Source of the DNA: Gemmataceae bacterium
GTDB lineage: Bacteria; Planctomycetota; Planctomycetia; Gemmatales; Gemmataceae
Length of the DNA: 42,786 nt
Assembly (NCBI GenBank): GCA_019752375.1
Contig: JAIEMG010000093.1
Coordinates: 1 to 42,786, forward strand
Direction of reading: 5' to 3'
In this document: positions 17,079 to 25,263 of the stretch, in pieces
Position numbering within the stretch: position 1 is the stretch's first letter
Layout: the number at the start of each line of letters is the position of its first letter
The notes under the pieces: model-generated
What the model was told of the DNA's origin: nothing
What the model saw: only the letters and a program-made list of their open reading frames with translations
Databases searched by the model: none
Program-made: the position numbers and the translations under genes

Positions 17079-17404
17079 CCTGCCCGCCTCGAAAAAAAAA
17101 TCCGCATCTCCTCACAATAGAAATCGCCGCGCGCGCATCATATCCAGCGAACACGAAATCACGGGAAATCGACGGCATCGGTCAACCGGGCCTGACTTTT
17201 GGGGGAAGAGGGGTCCAAGCCCCTCGCAGGCTGCATCACCGACCGTCAACGCCTTTAGTGGAAAAGGTGTCCCGGATTGTCGTGAACAAGGTGCTGTTCG
17301 GACCGGCGTGTACCGAGAGGTTGGCAGCGTCCTCCCGGTCAGCCGGTCCGATTTTTTTCCCGACTGCCCATCCAGCTCGCATCTTCTATATCCGGGGGAG
17401 TCCC
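17079..17404. other. 326-bp intergenic region with hairpins
   Basis: No supported gene. A run of nine A (17092-17100) follows the pseudokinase stop. A 6-bp GAGGGG/CCCCTC hairpin lies at 17208-17225. A terminator-like structure at 17298-17358 comes just before the ribosome site of the 40-residue frame. Confidence 0.6.
17298..17358 (+). terminator. Intrinsic terminator or attenuator upstream of the small-protein genes
   Basis: TCGGACCGGC (17298-17307) pairs perfectly with GCCGGTCCGA (17342-17351), immediately followed by seven T. The enclosed 34 nt can form an inner stem with one mismatch. It ends 47 bases before the next ATG. It could end the pseudokinase transcript (220 bases upstream) or attenuate the downstream genes. 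Confidence 0.65.
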
Positions 17405-17527
17405 ATGACGTTCCGCTTTGTCCTCAGCGGCACGGTCTCACTGCTCGTCGCCAGTGCGCTCCTGGTTGGCAGCCAGCTCCGCTGGTCTTCGGCATCGGCG
17501 CCCTTGGCTGGTAGCGCCATCCTTTAA
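17405..17527 (+). CDS. Small hydrophobic 40-residue protein, unknown
   Basis: ATG 17405 is preceded by GGGGGAG five bases upstream, one of the best ribosome sites in the region. The product has a hydrophobic segment (residues about 5-23) and a short Ser/Ala-rich tail, so it would be a small membrane protein or a signal-peptide-only frame. It leads a same-strand cluster with the genes at 17584 and 17929. No family recognised. Confidence 0.45.
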   Translation: MTFRFVLSGTVSLLVASALLVGSQLRWSSASAPLAGSAIL

Positions 17528-17583
17528 CGCCCCGTGCGGGCGTCTCGCGATCAGTTCCCTCATTCCATCGTGCGGAGGACGTC

Positions 17584-17916
17584 ATGCGACGCAGCCTCAT
17601 ACTCGGCGTTGTTCTCCTTCTCATGTGCGGGACATTGGTGTGGTACGCGACCACCCAGCGGCATGGCAAACCGGCCCAAGCTGATGCCAGGACGCTGGCG
17701 AAAGAGAGCAAACCGGCGCCACGGAAGTACTCATCGCGCGACGAGTATGTCCATCGTGCTGCGCTTCAAATTGTGCAACTCGAAGAGGCTCAGCCCGATA
17801 TGGGCGGCGAGCAATTCAAGAAGCGCTCTGCGGAACTGCTGCGCGAGGATGAACCCTTGCGCCTGGAGTACGAGCTCATCAAGCAGGAACGTGAACGCAA
17901 CAGGGCTAGCAAGTGA
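17584..17916 (+). CDS. Membrane-anchored small protein, unknown
   Basis: 110 residues. GCGGAGGA precedes the ATG. Residues 4-24 form an N-terminal membrane anchor or uncleaved signal. The remainder is charged and helical, rich in E, K and R, with a conserved-looking SSRDEYVHRAALQIVQLEEA stretch. No domain recognised. It is followed 12 bp later by a membrane protein gene, indicating an operon. Confidence 0.6.
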   Translation: MRRSLILGVVLLLMCGTLVWYATTQRHGKPAQADARTLAKESKPAPRKYSSRDEYVHRAALQIVQLEEAQPDMGGEQFKKRSAELLREDEPLRLEYELIKQERERNRASK

Positions 17917-17928
17917 GAGGAATCTGCC

Positions 17929-18432
17929 ATGCTCGGTTTCGCCGCTGTCATGCCGCCGGGACCATTCGAGAGCTTCCAGGCACCGCAATGCGGTCGACGC
18001 GGGTCGATTCGTCGTTCCATGGGCGTCCGTCCCGCGCAATGGCTGGGAATCGTCGGGTCCGCGCTCCTCATCTGTGGGGTCTTCGTTCCCGCGTTCGGCT
18101 ACTCCTCGTTCGGTGAATCCTTGCTCGAAGTCAGCAGCAGCCTGGATATCGTTCCCGTCGACGCCCTGATCGTGCTCGTGTTCGCCGTCGCCTCTATCGC
18201 CTTCGCCTGGAAAGACCATTGCGTGTTGCTCTGGTTGACAGGCATTGGCTGTCAGATGGCACTGGCATCGACATATGCCCTCTGGCATCCGGGTGCAAGC
18301 ACCACGCGGTCGCACCATTGCTTGTGCTTTCAAATTTCGACTTCGGGCCTGCTGCCTGGTTGGTGGATCATGGAGCTGGGGCTCCTCCTTCTCCTCGTCG
18401 CAGCCTTTCTTGGCGACCTGCCCGAACGCTGA
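17929..18432 (+). CDS. Small multi-pass membrane protein, unknown
   Basis: 167 residues. GAGAGGA precedes the ATG. An in-frame ATG seven codons downstream is an alternative start. Four hydrophobic segments are visible: about 38-57, 77-93, 98-118 and 147-163. The 37-residue N-terminus is polar. No family is recognised. It is the last gene of the small cluster and is followed by a strong hairpin. Confidence 0.6.
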   Translation: MLGFAAVMPPGPFESFQAPQCGRRGSIRRSMGVRPAQWLGIVGSALLICGVFVPAFGYSSFGESLLEVSSSLDIVPVDALIVLVFAVASIAFAWKDHCVLLWLTGIGCQMALASTYALWHPGASTTRSHHCLCFQISTSGLLPGWWIMELGLLLLLVAAFLGDLPER

Positions 18433-18469
18433 CCAGCCCCGCCGGGTCCGTGGGGCCGGGGCTGGGTTT
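18433..18469 (+). terminator. Terminator after the small membrane protein cluster
   Basis: CCAGCCCCG (18433-18441) pairs with CGGGGCTGG (18457-18465), followed by GTTT. It starts right after the stop codon. Confidence 0.6.
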
Positions 18470-18550
18470 CCATGCCATGAGCCCGAGTGCCCGCGCTTGC
18501 AAAAAACATCGAAAACCCCTGCGGGGTGCCGGTTTGACGCATGAATTTAC

Positions 18551-18579
18551 TGGACAAACTTCTGCTCCGTCTGCATAAC
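18551..18579 (+). promoter_or_regulatory. Possible promoter of the small secreted protein gene
   Basis: TGGACA (18551-18556) and CATAAC (18574-18579) are spaced by 17 bases. A stem of 8 bp at 18598-18618 (GTGCGAGA/TCTCGCAC) would lie in the leader. Confidence 0.35.
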
Positions 18580-18644
18580 ACTCCTTACAACGGGTTCGTG
18601 CGAGACGGTTTCTCGCACACACACCTCGTACAAGGAGTTGGTTC

Positions 18645-18950
18645 ATGTTGCAACGCGTACTGCCTCTCTTCGCTCTCCTGGCGCTGATTTGCCTGGCCAC
18701 CGCGCCCGTCCTGGCCGCCGACGACGCAGTCGCCGAAGGCAAGATCGTCAAGGTCGTCAAGGACAAGCTGACGATCGTCGACAAGGAAAAGAAGGAACAC
18801 AGCTGCACGGTCGCCAAGGACGCCAAGATCACCTGCGACGGCAAGGCCTGCAAGCTGGAAGACCTGAAGGAAGGCGTCGCCGTGAAGGTGACCGTCGAAG
18901 GCAAGGGCGACAAGGCCACTGCCACCAAGATCGAAGCCTCGACCAAGTAA
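18645..18950 (+). CDS. Small secreted lysine-rich protein, unknown
   Basis: 101 residues. AAGGAG lies upstream of the ATG. Residues 1-24 are a signal peptide ending in VLA. The mature 77 residues alternate short beta strands with lysines and contain repeated GKIVKV, DKLTIVDK, DAKITCDG and VAVKVTVEGKGDK-like elements, suggesting a small beta-barrel or OB-like domain. Three cysteines are present. It resembles short planctomycete exported proteins of unknown role. It has its own terminator, so it is a single-gene transcript. Confidence 0.75.
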   Translation: MLQRVLPLFALLALICLATAPVLAADDAVAEGKIVKVVKDKLTIVDKEKKEHSCTVAKDAKITCDGKACKLEDLKEGVAVKVTVEGKGDKATATKIEASTK

Positions 18951-18978
18951 CTTTGCTGGTCATCGGGATTTGTCAAAT

Positions 18979-19010
18979 GCCGGAGAGCAGAAATGCTCTC
19001 CGGCGTTTTT
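18979..19010 (+). terminator. Rho-independent terminator
   Basis: An 11-bp perfect stem (18979-18989 with 18994-19004), tetraloop GAAA and tail GTTTTT. It is a textbook intrinsic terminator for the gene ending at 18950. Confidence 0.9.
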
Positions 19011-19105
19011 CATGCGCTACAATCTGGTTGCACAACCGAGCCGTGGGCCGCGACAATCCTCACGCACCGCCGCCGTCCCAGGGTGTTTCCTCCGGCGATC
19101 CTGTA

Positions 19106-20014
19106 TCACCTCTTGACCGCCGACAGCGTTTCCAGTGCCAGCAACAGCGCCTGCGTGCCTTTGCGGCCGTGGCCTTGGGCCTGAAGGGCCACGTACAGCT
19201 GGTGCGCCAGCGCCAGGCCCGGCAACGCCAGGTTCATGCGCTTCGCTTCCGCCAGGGCGATGCCCATGTCCTTGATGAAGTGCTCGACGTAGAAGCCCGG
19301 CTCGAAGTCGCGGCGCAGCAACCGGGGCGAATATAAGTCCAGACATTTGCTGCCTGCGGCGCCGACCGAGACGCTCTTCAGCACCGTATCCACGTCGAGC
19401 CCGGCTTTGTAGGCGTAGAGAAGCCCCTCGCACAAGGCCACCATCGTGGACGAGATGAGCACCTGGTTGACCATCTTGGTGTGCTGACCGGCGCCGGCGG
19501 GCCCCTGATGCACGATCGTCTTGCCCATGCACTCCAGCAGCGGCTTGACTGCCTCGACGGCGTCCGCGTCGCCCCCGACCATGATCGAAAGCGCCGCGTT
19601 CTTCGCGCCGACATCGCCGCCGGACACTGGCGCGTCCACGCTGGCGACCCCCTTCGCCTTGGCAGCGGCGTGGATCTCCATCGCCAGCGACGGTTCGCTG
19701 GTGGTCATGTCCACCAGCACGTTACCGGCCTTGCTCCCGGCCAGGGCGCCTTCCTTGCCGAGGAAGACTTCACGCACATCTGCCGGGAAGCCGACGATTG
19801 CAAAGACCACGTCCGACTTCTCGGCCACGCCCCTGGGAGTGTCGGCCCAGGCAGCCCCCGCGTCGAGCAGTTCCTTGGCTTTTTCCTTGGTGCGGTTGTA
19901 GACCGTCGCCTTGTAGCCCTTCTGCATCAGGTGGTGGCACATCCACCGACCCATGACGCCCGTGCCGATCCAACCGATGCGCGTTTGACCGGGTATTGCC
20001 TGCGTGACGGACAT
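19106..20014 (-). CDS. NAD(P)-dependent 3-hydroxyisobutyrate dehydrogenase-family protein
   Basis: 302 residues from ATG 20014, with AAGGAG upstream. The frame upstream to 20134 lacks a site. The N-terminal Rossmann fold has [10 protein letters not shown] (13-22). The substrate loop is [11 protein letters not shown] (127-137). The catalytic lysine is K180 in GQHTKMVNQ. Length and motifs fit the beta-hydroxyacid dehydrogenase family (3-hydroxyisobutyrate, tartronate semialdehyde or glyoxylate/succinic semialdehyde reductases). The precise substrate cannot be assigned. YNRTKEK (39-45), after the second strand, suggests NADP preference. It is cytosolic, and no pathway partner lies next to it. 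Confidence 0.9.
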   Translation of the reverse strand: MSVTQAIPGQTRIGWIGTGVMGRWMCHHLMQKGYKATVYNRTKEKAKELLDAGAAWADTPRGVAEKSDVVFAIVGFPADVREVFLGKEGALAGSKAGNVLVDMTTSEPSLAMEIHAAAKAKGVASVDAPVSGGDVGAKNAALSIMVGGDADAVEAVKPLLECMGKTIVHQGPAGAGQHTKMVNQVLISSTMVALCEGLLYAYKAGLDVDTVLKSVSVGAAGSKCLDLYSPRLLRRDFEPGFYVEHFIKDMGIALAEAKRMNLALPGLALAHQLYVALQAQGHGRKGTQALLLALETLSAVKR

Positions 20015-20160
20015 GCGGATTCTCCTTGGTGCGGGTGAACGCTCATCAATGTATCGGAGGCGATTCGACGCGGCCAAGACAAAGTGGTCTGAGAATTCAG
20101 TCAACGCGTTTCGATGTTGCCGAGGGGTTTCCACCGGCGTCTAACGGAGGGACACTCGCG

Positions 20161-20169
20161 ATTTGTTTT
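20161..20169. repeat. Target site duplication, left of MITE copy 1
   Basis: ATTTGTTTT here matches ATTTGTTTA (20376-20384) on the far side in 8 of 9 positions. Confidence 0.75.
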
Positions 20170-20375
20170 GGGTGCAGCTGCTAATTCTACAGGATGAGCT
20201 TGAGTAGCAGATGCCCTGTTTTTCAGGGTCTTCTCAAAGCTCGTGTCAGTTTCGTGCTGCAATCGCTGCCCAAATTTGGGCATTAATGGTCGATTTTCCG
20301 GTCTCCGAATGGCCGAAAACCTTGTTTTTCCCGTGTAGGATTGCTGTTTCCCTTGTAGAAAACGCAGTTGCACCC
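20170..20375. mobile_element. 206-bp MITE-like element, copy 1
   Basis: This is a non-coding element with imperfect terminal inverted repeats. The left end GGGTGCAGCTGC and the inverted right end GGGTGCAACTGC match in 17 of the first 21 positions. A perfect 14-bp palindrome GCCCAAATTTGGGC lies almost exactly at its centre (20268-20281). A second copy at 27745-27950 has the same length and differs at one base (TAGCAG here, CAGCAG there). Both copies are flanked by 9-bp AT-rich duplications. No transposase is encoded, so it must be moved in trans. Confidence 0.88.
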
Positions 20376-20384
20376 ATTTGTTTA
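20376..20384. repeat. Target site duplication, right of MITE copy 1
   Basis: ATTTGTTTA, matching 20161-20169 except at the last base. Confidence 0.75.
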
Positions 20385-20630
20385 CACCGCGCCTGGCACT
20401 TAGAGTCTATCTGCAAAGAAACGCTTGAAACTAGGGGTATCCTGGAATTGCGATCACGCCTGAATCGCGTTTTCTGCTGGATATTTCGGCGATCATCCGG
20501 TTTCAGGCCCCGCATGAATCACCAAGGCCCCCTAATTTCATGGGAAAACTCTCCGGATAGACTCTTATACTACACCGCATTGTCGGGGGACCTCCCTGGC
20601 ATCGCTCTCTACTCCGGGAGGACACATCGG

Positions 20631-23027
20631 ATGAAGACGCTCCGCGACCACTTCGTGCGCCATCCGCTGCTGTGGCTGCTGGCAATGGCCCTTGTGGCCG
20701 GGGCCTCGCATGTTGCGGCTCAGAACCAGAAGCTCGAACCGGTCGACGTCGAAGGCCAGCCGCTGGCCGCCAACGTGACTCGGCTAGTGCAGGCCTACGA
20801 CTTCCTCGGCACCCCGCTCTCCGCCGAGCAAACCAAGGCGCTGCAAGAGGCTGCCAAGGACCGCAATGCCAAGAAGCTCCAGGAGCTGCTCGATCCGCAC
20901 GTGCTGGTCGTGGTGACGATCAATCCGGAGTCGCGCGTCAAGGCAGCCCGCGGCCCCGCCACAGTCGCGCTCCAGCAGGGCGGCTACACGCCGATCCTCA
21001 TCAAGGTCCTCAACGACAGCACCGTGACGAAGCCGCTGCGGATCAGCAGTCCGCAGGCCGGGCCAATCTTCTCCGGCGGCAGCGCGGGCAACGTCAAGCC
21101 GGACAAGGATCGTTTCCTCGACGTCGAGTTGTTCAACAAGCAGCCGCTGACCGCGAACCTGAGCGGCCTGAAGGTCGAATACGCCCTGGCGCTCATCCAC
21201 AGCAGTGAAGCCGGCAAGCGCGAGGCGACGCTGCACTTCGACGTCGGCCAGGGCACGCAGGACATCGGCTTCCGTGGCGAGGTGCCGATCCTGTTCACGA
21301 TCAAGCCTGCCATTCCCGTCAAGCTGACCGTCAAGGACATGGACGGCAAGCCGACGGTCGGCCGTTTCACGTTCAAGGACAAGGCAGGCCGTGTCTATCC
21401 GCCGCAGGCCAAGCGGCTGGCGCCGGACTTCTTCTTCCAGCAGCAGGTCTATCGCGCCGATGGCGGCAGCGTGCTGCTGCCGCCGGGCGAGCTGACCATG
21501 ACCTATGGCCGCGGCCCCGAGTACAAGCTGCTCGAACGCAAGGTGACCATTTCCGACAAGGGCGACGCAGCCATCGAGGTGAAGCTCGATCGCTGGATCA
21601 ACACGATGGACCACGGCTTCTATTCCGGCGACCATCACATTCACGCGGCCGGCTGTGCCCACTACACCAGCCCGACCGAGGGCGTCTTCGCCAAGGACAT
21701 GTTCCTGCACGTCAAGGGCGAGGGCCTGAACGTCGGATGCAACCTCACGTGGGGCCCGTGCTACGAGTTCCAGCGCCAGTTCTTCGAACCGGGCATCAAC
21801 AAGCTGAGCGAGCCGTTCTGCCTCTTGAAGTACGACATCGAAGTCAGCGGCTTCGGCTCGCAGGCGCTGGGCCACGTCTGCCTGCTGAACCTGCGCGAGC
21901 AGACCTATCCCGGCTCCGACGGCACGAAGACGAAGGGCTGGCCGACCTGGACCACGCCGCTCATGAAATGGGCCAAGGCGCAGGGCGCGTATACCGGCTA
22001 CGCGCACTCGGCCAGCGGCCTGGCCGTCAACCCGCAGGCGGCTGCGAAGCGTCTGCTCACGGAGTTGGATGCCGACAAGGATGGCAAGCTGTCGAAGACG
22101 GAGGCTGCGAAGGGGCTTCTGCCCGAGGACTTTGTCGCGATCGATGCCGACAAGGACGGCTTCATCAGCGAGGCCGAATTGACCGCGAGCATCGGCCGGG
22201 TTGCGAACAAGCTGCCGAACCTGGCGATTCCGGAGATGAACGGCATCGGCGCCCAGGAAATCTGCGTGACATCGGCCCAGGGTATCTGCGACTTCATCAG
22301 CGCGATGGACACCGCACGCGTGCCAGAGTGGAATTGCTGGTATCACATCATGAACTGCGGCTATCCGCTCAAGGTTTCGGGCGAGACCGATTTCCCTTGC
22401 ATCAGCGGCAGCCGCGTCGGCCAGGGCCGCGTCTACGTGCAGATGGGAAAGGTCGACAAGATCGACTTCGCCGCCTGGTGCGAGGGGCTCGCCAAGGGCC
22501 GCTCCTACGTTTCGGACGGCTACGCTCATGCCGTGGAGTTCACCGTGAACGACAAGGCGCCAGGCGCGAATGTCGCATTGGAACAGCCCGGCATGGTGAC
22601 GGTGAAGGCGAAGGTCGCATTCGCCGCCGAGACGCCTCTGGGCACCGCGAACGGCGGCACGGTGCCGACCGGCAAGACGCGCTTGATTGAGCTGATCGTC
22701 AACGGCAAGGTCGCCGCGACGAAGGAAGTGCCCGCCGACGACAAGCTGCACGACGTCGACTTCAAGCTGAACGTCGAACGCAGCAGCTGGGTCGCCCTGC
22801 GTCACTTCCCGCAGATGCACACCAACCCGGTCAACGTGCTCGTCGGCGGCAAACCGATCCGCACGTCGCGGGGCAGTGCCCTGTGGTGCATCGGCGTGAT
22901 CGAGCAACTCTGGCGTGTGCGCGGCCAGGGGATTGCCGCCAACGAACGCGAGGAGGCCGACAAGACGTTCAAATGGGCCATCGAGCAGTATCGGAAGATT
23001 GCGATGGATGCGCCCCAAGGAAGCTGA
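20631..23027 (+). CDS. Secreted CehA/McbA-like metal-site protein with two EF-hands
   Basis: 798 residues. GGGAGG lies nine bases before ATG 20631. Residues 1-30 are a signal peptide ending VAAQ. Residues about 60-330 are mostly beta-rich. DHHIH (334-338) after YSG is the first metal-ligand motif of PHP/CehA-type proteins, and GYAHSASGLAV follows near 455-465. Two canonical EF-hand loops interrupt the domain: DADKDGKLSKTE (480-491) and DADKDGFISEAE (505-516). The rest (about 520-798) has further beta-rich segments. CehA/McbA proteins include carbaryl and phosphonate-ester hydrolases, but the substrate here is unknown. The EF-hands suggest calcium binding outside the cytoplasm. The 890-codon antisense frame opposite it is a shadow. 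Confidence 0.8.
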   Translation: MKTLRDHFVRHPLLWLLAMALVAGASHVAAQNQKLEPVDVEGQPLAANVTRLVQAYDFLGTPLSAEQTKALQEAAKDRNAKKLQELLDPHVLVVVTINPESRVKAARGPATVALQQGGYTPILIKVLNDSTVTKPLRISSPQAGPIFSGGSAGNVKPDKDRFLDVELFNKQPLTANLSGLKVEYALALIHSSEAGKREATLHFDVGQGTQDIGFRGEVPILFTIKPAIPVKLTVKDMDGKPTVGRFTFKDKAGRVYPPQAKRLAPDFFFQQQVYRADGGSVLLPPGELTMTYGRGPEYKLLERKVTISDKGDAAIEVKLDRWINTMDHGFYSGDHHIHAAGCAHYTSPTEGVFAKDMFLHVKGEGLNVGCNLTWGPCYEFQRQFFEPGINKLSEPFCLLKYDIEVSGFGSQALGHVCLLNLREQTYPGSDGTKTKGWPTWTTPLMKWAKAQGAYTGYAHSASGLAVNPQAAAKRLLTELDADKDGKLSKTEAAKGLLPEDFVAIDADKDGFISEAELTASIGRVANKLPNLAIPEMNGIGAQEICVTSAQGICDFISAMDTARVPEWNCWYHIMNCGYPLKVSGETDFPCISGSRVGQGRVYVQMGKVDKIDFAAWCEGLAKGRSYVSDGYAHAVEFTVNDKAPGANVALEQPGMVTVKAKVAFAAETPLGTANGGTVPTGKTRLIELIVNGKVAATKEVPADDKLHDVDFKLNVERSSWVALRHFPQMHTNPVNVLVGGKPIRTSRGSALWCIGVIEQLWRVRGQGIAANEREEADKTFKWAIEQYRKIAMDAPQGS

Positions 23028-23032
23028 TCCGA

Positions 23033-23099
23033 TTGTTGGTAGTTCCGCCTTCAGGCGGTTTTCAGCCGAAAAACCGCCTGAAGGCGGAACTACCAACAA
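23033..23099. repeat. Long intergenic inverted repeat, 30-bp arms
   Basis: 23033-23062 is the exact reverse complement of 23070-23099, around a 7-nt loop. It begins six bases after the stop of the CehA-like gene and overlaps the next palindrome by three bases. It probably acts as a terminator hairpin and belongs to a dispersed repeat family. Confidence 0.9.
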
Positions 23100-23130
23100 A
23101 GCGAAACAGGACCGGTCCTGTTTCGCTTTG
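23097..23130. repeat. Perfect 34-bp palindrome
   Basis: The sequence 23097-23130 equals its own reverse complement, centred on ACCGGT at 23111-23116. It lies between convergent genes, 17 bp from the stop of the YTV gene, and could terminate both directions. Confidence 0.9.
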
Positions 23131-23146
23131 GTTAACGGCTGGTTGA

Positions 23147-24172
23147 TTACTTGCAGCACACCGGCACGGCGACCTGGTAGGGCACCCGGACGCAGACGGT
23201 GTACGGCACCTTCTCGATGATGACTTCGGGCACCTTCCTGCACACTGTCACCTGGACCTTGCGGACGCGGATCTCTTCCTTGATTTCCGGCACCCGCACC
23301 TTGTAGAGCTGCACTTCCGGCACCATCTCCGTCACCGGCACCTTGAAAGTCTGCACTTCCACGCGCTGCACCGGTACCTTCACCACGTACGTCTCGACCT
23401 GGTCGCGGTACGTGGTCACGGGCACCTTCTCCACTCGCACTTCCTCCTTGAGGCATGCCACGCGGACGGTGAAGACCCGCGTTTCCGGCCGCGGCACGCA
23501 GACGCGGACCTTGAAGTTTTCCACGTGTTGCTCAGGTACGCAGCGGAACACGGTGCAGTCGACTTCCGTGACGGTTGGGACCATGCCGCAGGTGTAGACC
23601 ACGCCCCGGCACGGATCGCACACGGGCAGTGCGGCCGGCACGTAGCTGACGAACTGCTTCTTGATCGTCTCGGGCACCGTGCGAAGCGTGGTCACCGTGC
23701 CCTGCCGATCTTCTTCGCGCACTTCCGGCACGATCACCGTTTGCTGCCGTTGCTCTTCGCGGTAGCTCGGCACCAGGACCTTGAAAGCACGCTCCACTTC
23801 CTGCGTCACCGGCACGCGCACCGTGCGCTGGCGTTGCTCCTCGCGGAACTCGTTGTGCACGATCTTCTTGTGCTTGACCACCTCACGCGTGTGCGGCACC
23901 AGGACGATGCGCTTGCGATCTTCCTCGTGCCAGACGGTGACGGGGACCTTTTCCTGAATCTCCTTTTCAACCACCTCCGGAACCGACTTGAAGATGGTCC
24001 GCTGCACGTCGCGAAACTCGGTGCGGTGCTCGAACTTGAAACACGTGATGACATGCGTGTCGACACAAACTTTCGGCGGACACGGCAGGCCGGGAAACGC
24101 CGCGGAAGCCGCCTCGACGCCGCCCAAGCCCAGGGCGGCCGCCAGCGACAGTATTTTCATGAAGCCTGACAT
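23147..24172 (-). CDS. Secreted YTV-repeat protein
   Basis: 341 residues from ATG 24172, with AAGGAG six bases upstream. An in-frame ATG four codons later is an alternative. A signal peptide covers about residues 1-24. The mature part is built of repeated valine-rich units with charged edges (VREEDR, EEQRQ, VPEVR, RVEVQ) and the pattern V-P-V/Y-T-V, including VPYTVCVRVPYQVAVPVCCK at the C-terminus. It has fewer cysteines than the two YTV proteins at 5558-7321. Like them it is probably a cell-surface structural protein. No catalytic motif is visible. Confidence 0.82.
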   Translation of the reverse strand: MSGFMKILSLAAALGLGGVEAASAAFPGLPCPPKVCVDTHVITCFKFEHRTEFRDVQRTIFKSVPEVVEKEIQEKVPVTVWHEEDRKRIVLVPHTREVVKHKKIVHNEFREEQRQRTVRVPVTQEVERAFKVLVPSYREEQRQQTVIVPEVREEDRQGTVTTLRTVPETIKKQFVSYVPAALPVCDPCRGVVYTCGMVPTVTEVDCTVFRCVPEQHVENFKVRVCVPRPETRVFTVRVACLKEEVRVEKVPVTTYRDQVETYVVKVPVQRVEVQTFKVPVTEMVPEVQLYKVRVPEIKEEIRVRKVQVTVCRKVPEVIIEKVPYTVCVRVPYQVAVPVCCK

Positions 24173-24365
24173 CGTTCGCTCCTTTTTCCGAAGGGTCGCC
24201 GGCGGTCCCTGCCTGACCCGACGGCCAAGCCCGACATTGGAACGGCCGCCTCCCATGACATTCTCGGGAAGTACGGCAGACACCGCATAAGTTGCGCCTT
24301 CTACCGTCTCATTCCGGGCTTTTGGTATGCCGTGACAGGAAAACAGATACGGAGCGAGACGTCGA

Positions 24366-25181
24366 ATGCAGAAGCTCAGCGATACGTCGCCGGAAGCCGA
24401 GCAGGTGCTGGCCGCGGTCTATCGGCGGATGCCCCCTGGACAGAAGTGGCTCAGGCTGGGTGAGATGTATCGCGATGCCCGAGTCTTGCACGCGGCCGGC
24501 ATGCGTTTGCGCAATCCGCAGGCGACGCACCGAGAAATTCACGAAGACTGGATGAGAACGCACGTTGGCTTCACGCTGACCGAGCAGATTCGGGTGCCAA
24601 TCATGGATGCCGAGCCCTTGCGCGAAGTTCGTGCCGTGCTGCAGGTCTTCACCAATCTCGGCATCGCTTACGCGCTCGGTGGTTCGATGGCCAGCTCGGT
24701 CCACGGTTACGACCGATACACACGCGATGCCGAGATCGTGGTGGAGCCGTTTGCCGGCAAGGAAGCCCTGGTCGCCAGTGCATTTGGTCCGAATTACTAT
24801 GTCAGCTCATCAGCGGTTGCCGAGGCGGTACGCGATCGGACGTCGTTCAACATCATCAACACAGGCACGGCGTTCAAGATCGACGTGTTTGTGCAAAAGG
24901 ACCAGCCATTCGAGCATTCGGCCATGGCCCGCCGCATCGCCATGTCGCTGCCCGATCGACCCGACGAACCGATCTTTCTGCATGCACCCGAGGATGTGAT
25001 TCTCTTCAAGCTGCGCTGGTACCGGCTCGGCAACGAGGTCTCCGAGCAACAATGGAAGGATGTTCAAGGCGTCTTGCGCACGCAGGGCGGGCGCCTGGAT
25101 GACGCGTACTTGGATCGCTGGGCCGCCGAGTTAGCCGTGACGGATCTGCTGGTGGGAGCGCGACAAGAAACGGTCATGTAA
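24366..25181 (+). CDS. Nucleotidyltransferase-fold protein (AbiEii-like, tentative)
   Basis: 271 residues. CGGAGC lies about 11 bases before the ATG. Residues 1-75 are helical and not recognised. Residues 95-260 resemble minimal nucleotidyltransferases: ALGGSMASSVHG (103-114), then YDRYTRDAEIVVE (115-127), where the usual second Asp is Glu123. A later HAPEDVILFKLRWY segment matches the D-x-x-x-x-K motif of that family. Such proteins occur both in toxin-antitoxin systems (AbiEii) and as stand-alone enzymes. No AbiEi-like antitoxin is adjacent, so no toxin role is claimed. Confidence 0.55.
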   Translation: MQKLSDTSPEAEQVLAAVYRRMPPGQKWLRLGEMYRDARVLHAAGMRLRNPQATHREIHEDWMRTHVGFTLTEQIRVPIMDAEPLREVRAVLQVFTNLGIAYALGGSMASSVHGYDRYTRDAEIVVEPFAGKEALVASAFGPNYYVSSSAVAEAVRDRTSFNIINTGTAFKIDVFVQKDQPFEHSAMARRIAMSLPDRPDEPIFLHAPEDVILFKLRWYRLGNEVSEQQWKDVQGVLRTQGGRLDDAYLDRWAAELAVTDLLVGARQETVM

Positions 25182-25263
25182 ACAACCCGCCCGACACGCG
25201 AACGCGGGAATCGTCGTTTCCGTGCTCACGTATCGGGTGGATTTGCTTTCGCATCAAGAAATC

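Larger units (their letters stand above)
20015..20630. other. Long intergenic region holding a MITE-like element
   Basis: This gap separates divergent genes and contains the 206-bp element at 20170-20375. Outside it, 20385-20630 is the leader of the CehA-like gene. TATACT (20566-20571) is a possible -10 box without a good -35. Open frames crossing the element on either strand have no ribosome site. Confidence 0.6.

Noticed and set aside
20211..20630. N-terminal extension of the CehA-like protein to 20211
   Set aside because: It begins inside the MITE and lacks a site, while ATG 20631 has GGGAGG and begins a good signal peptide.
20784..23456. 890-codon minus-strand open frame
   Set aside because: It lies antisense to the well-supported CehA-like gene, has a low-complexity Arg/Gly/Leu-rich product, and runs through the 23033-23130 palindromes. 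High GC removes stops from antisense frames.
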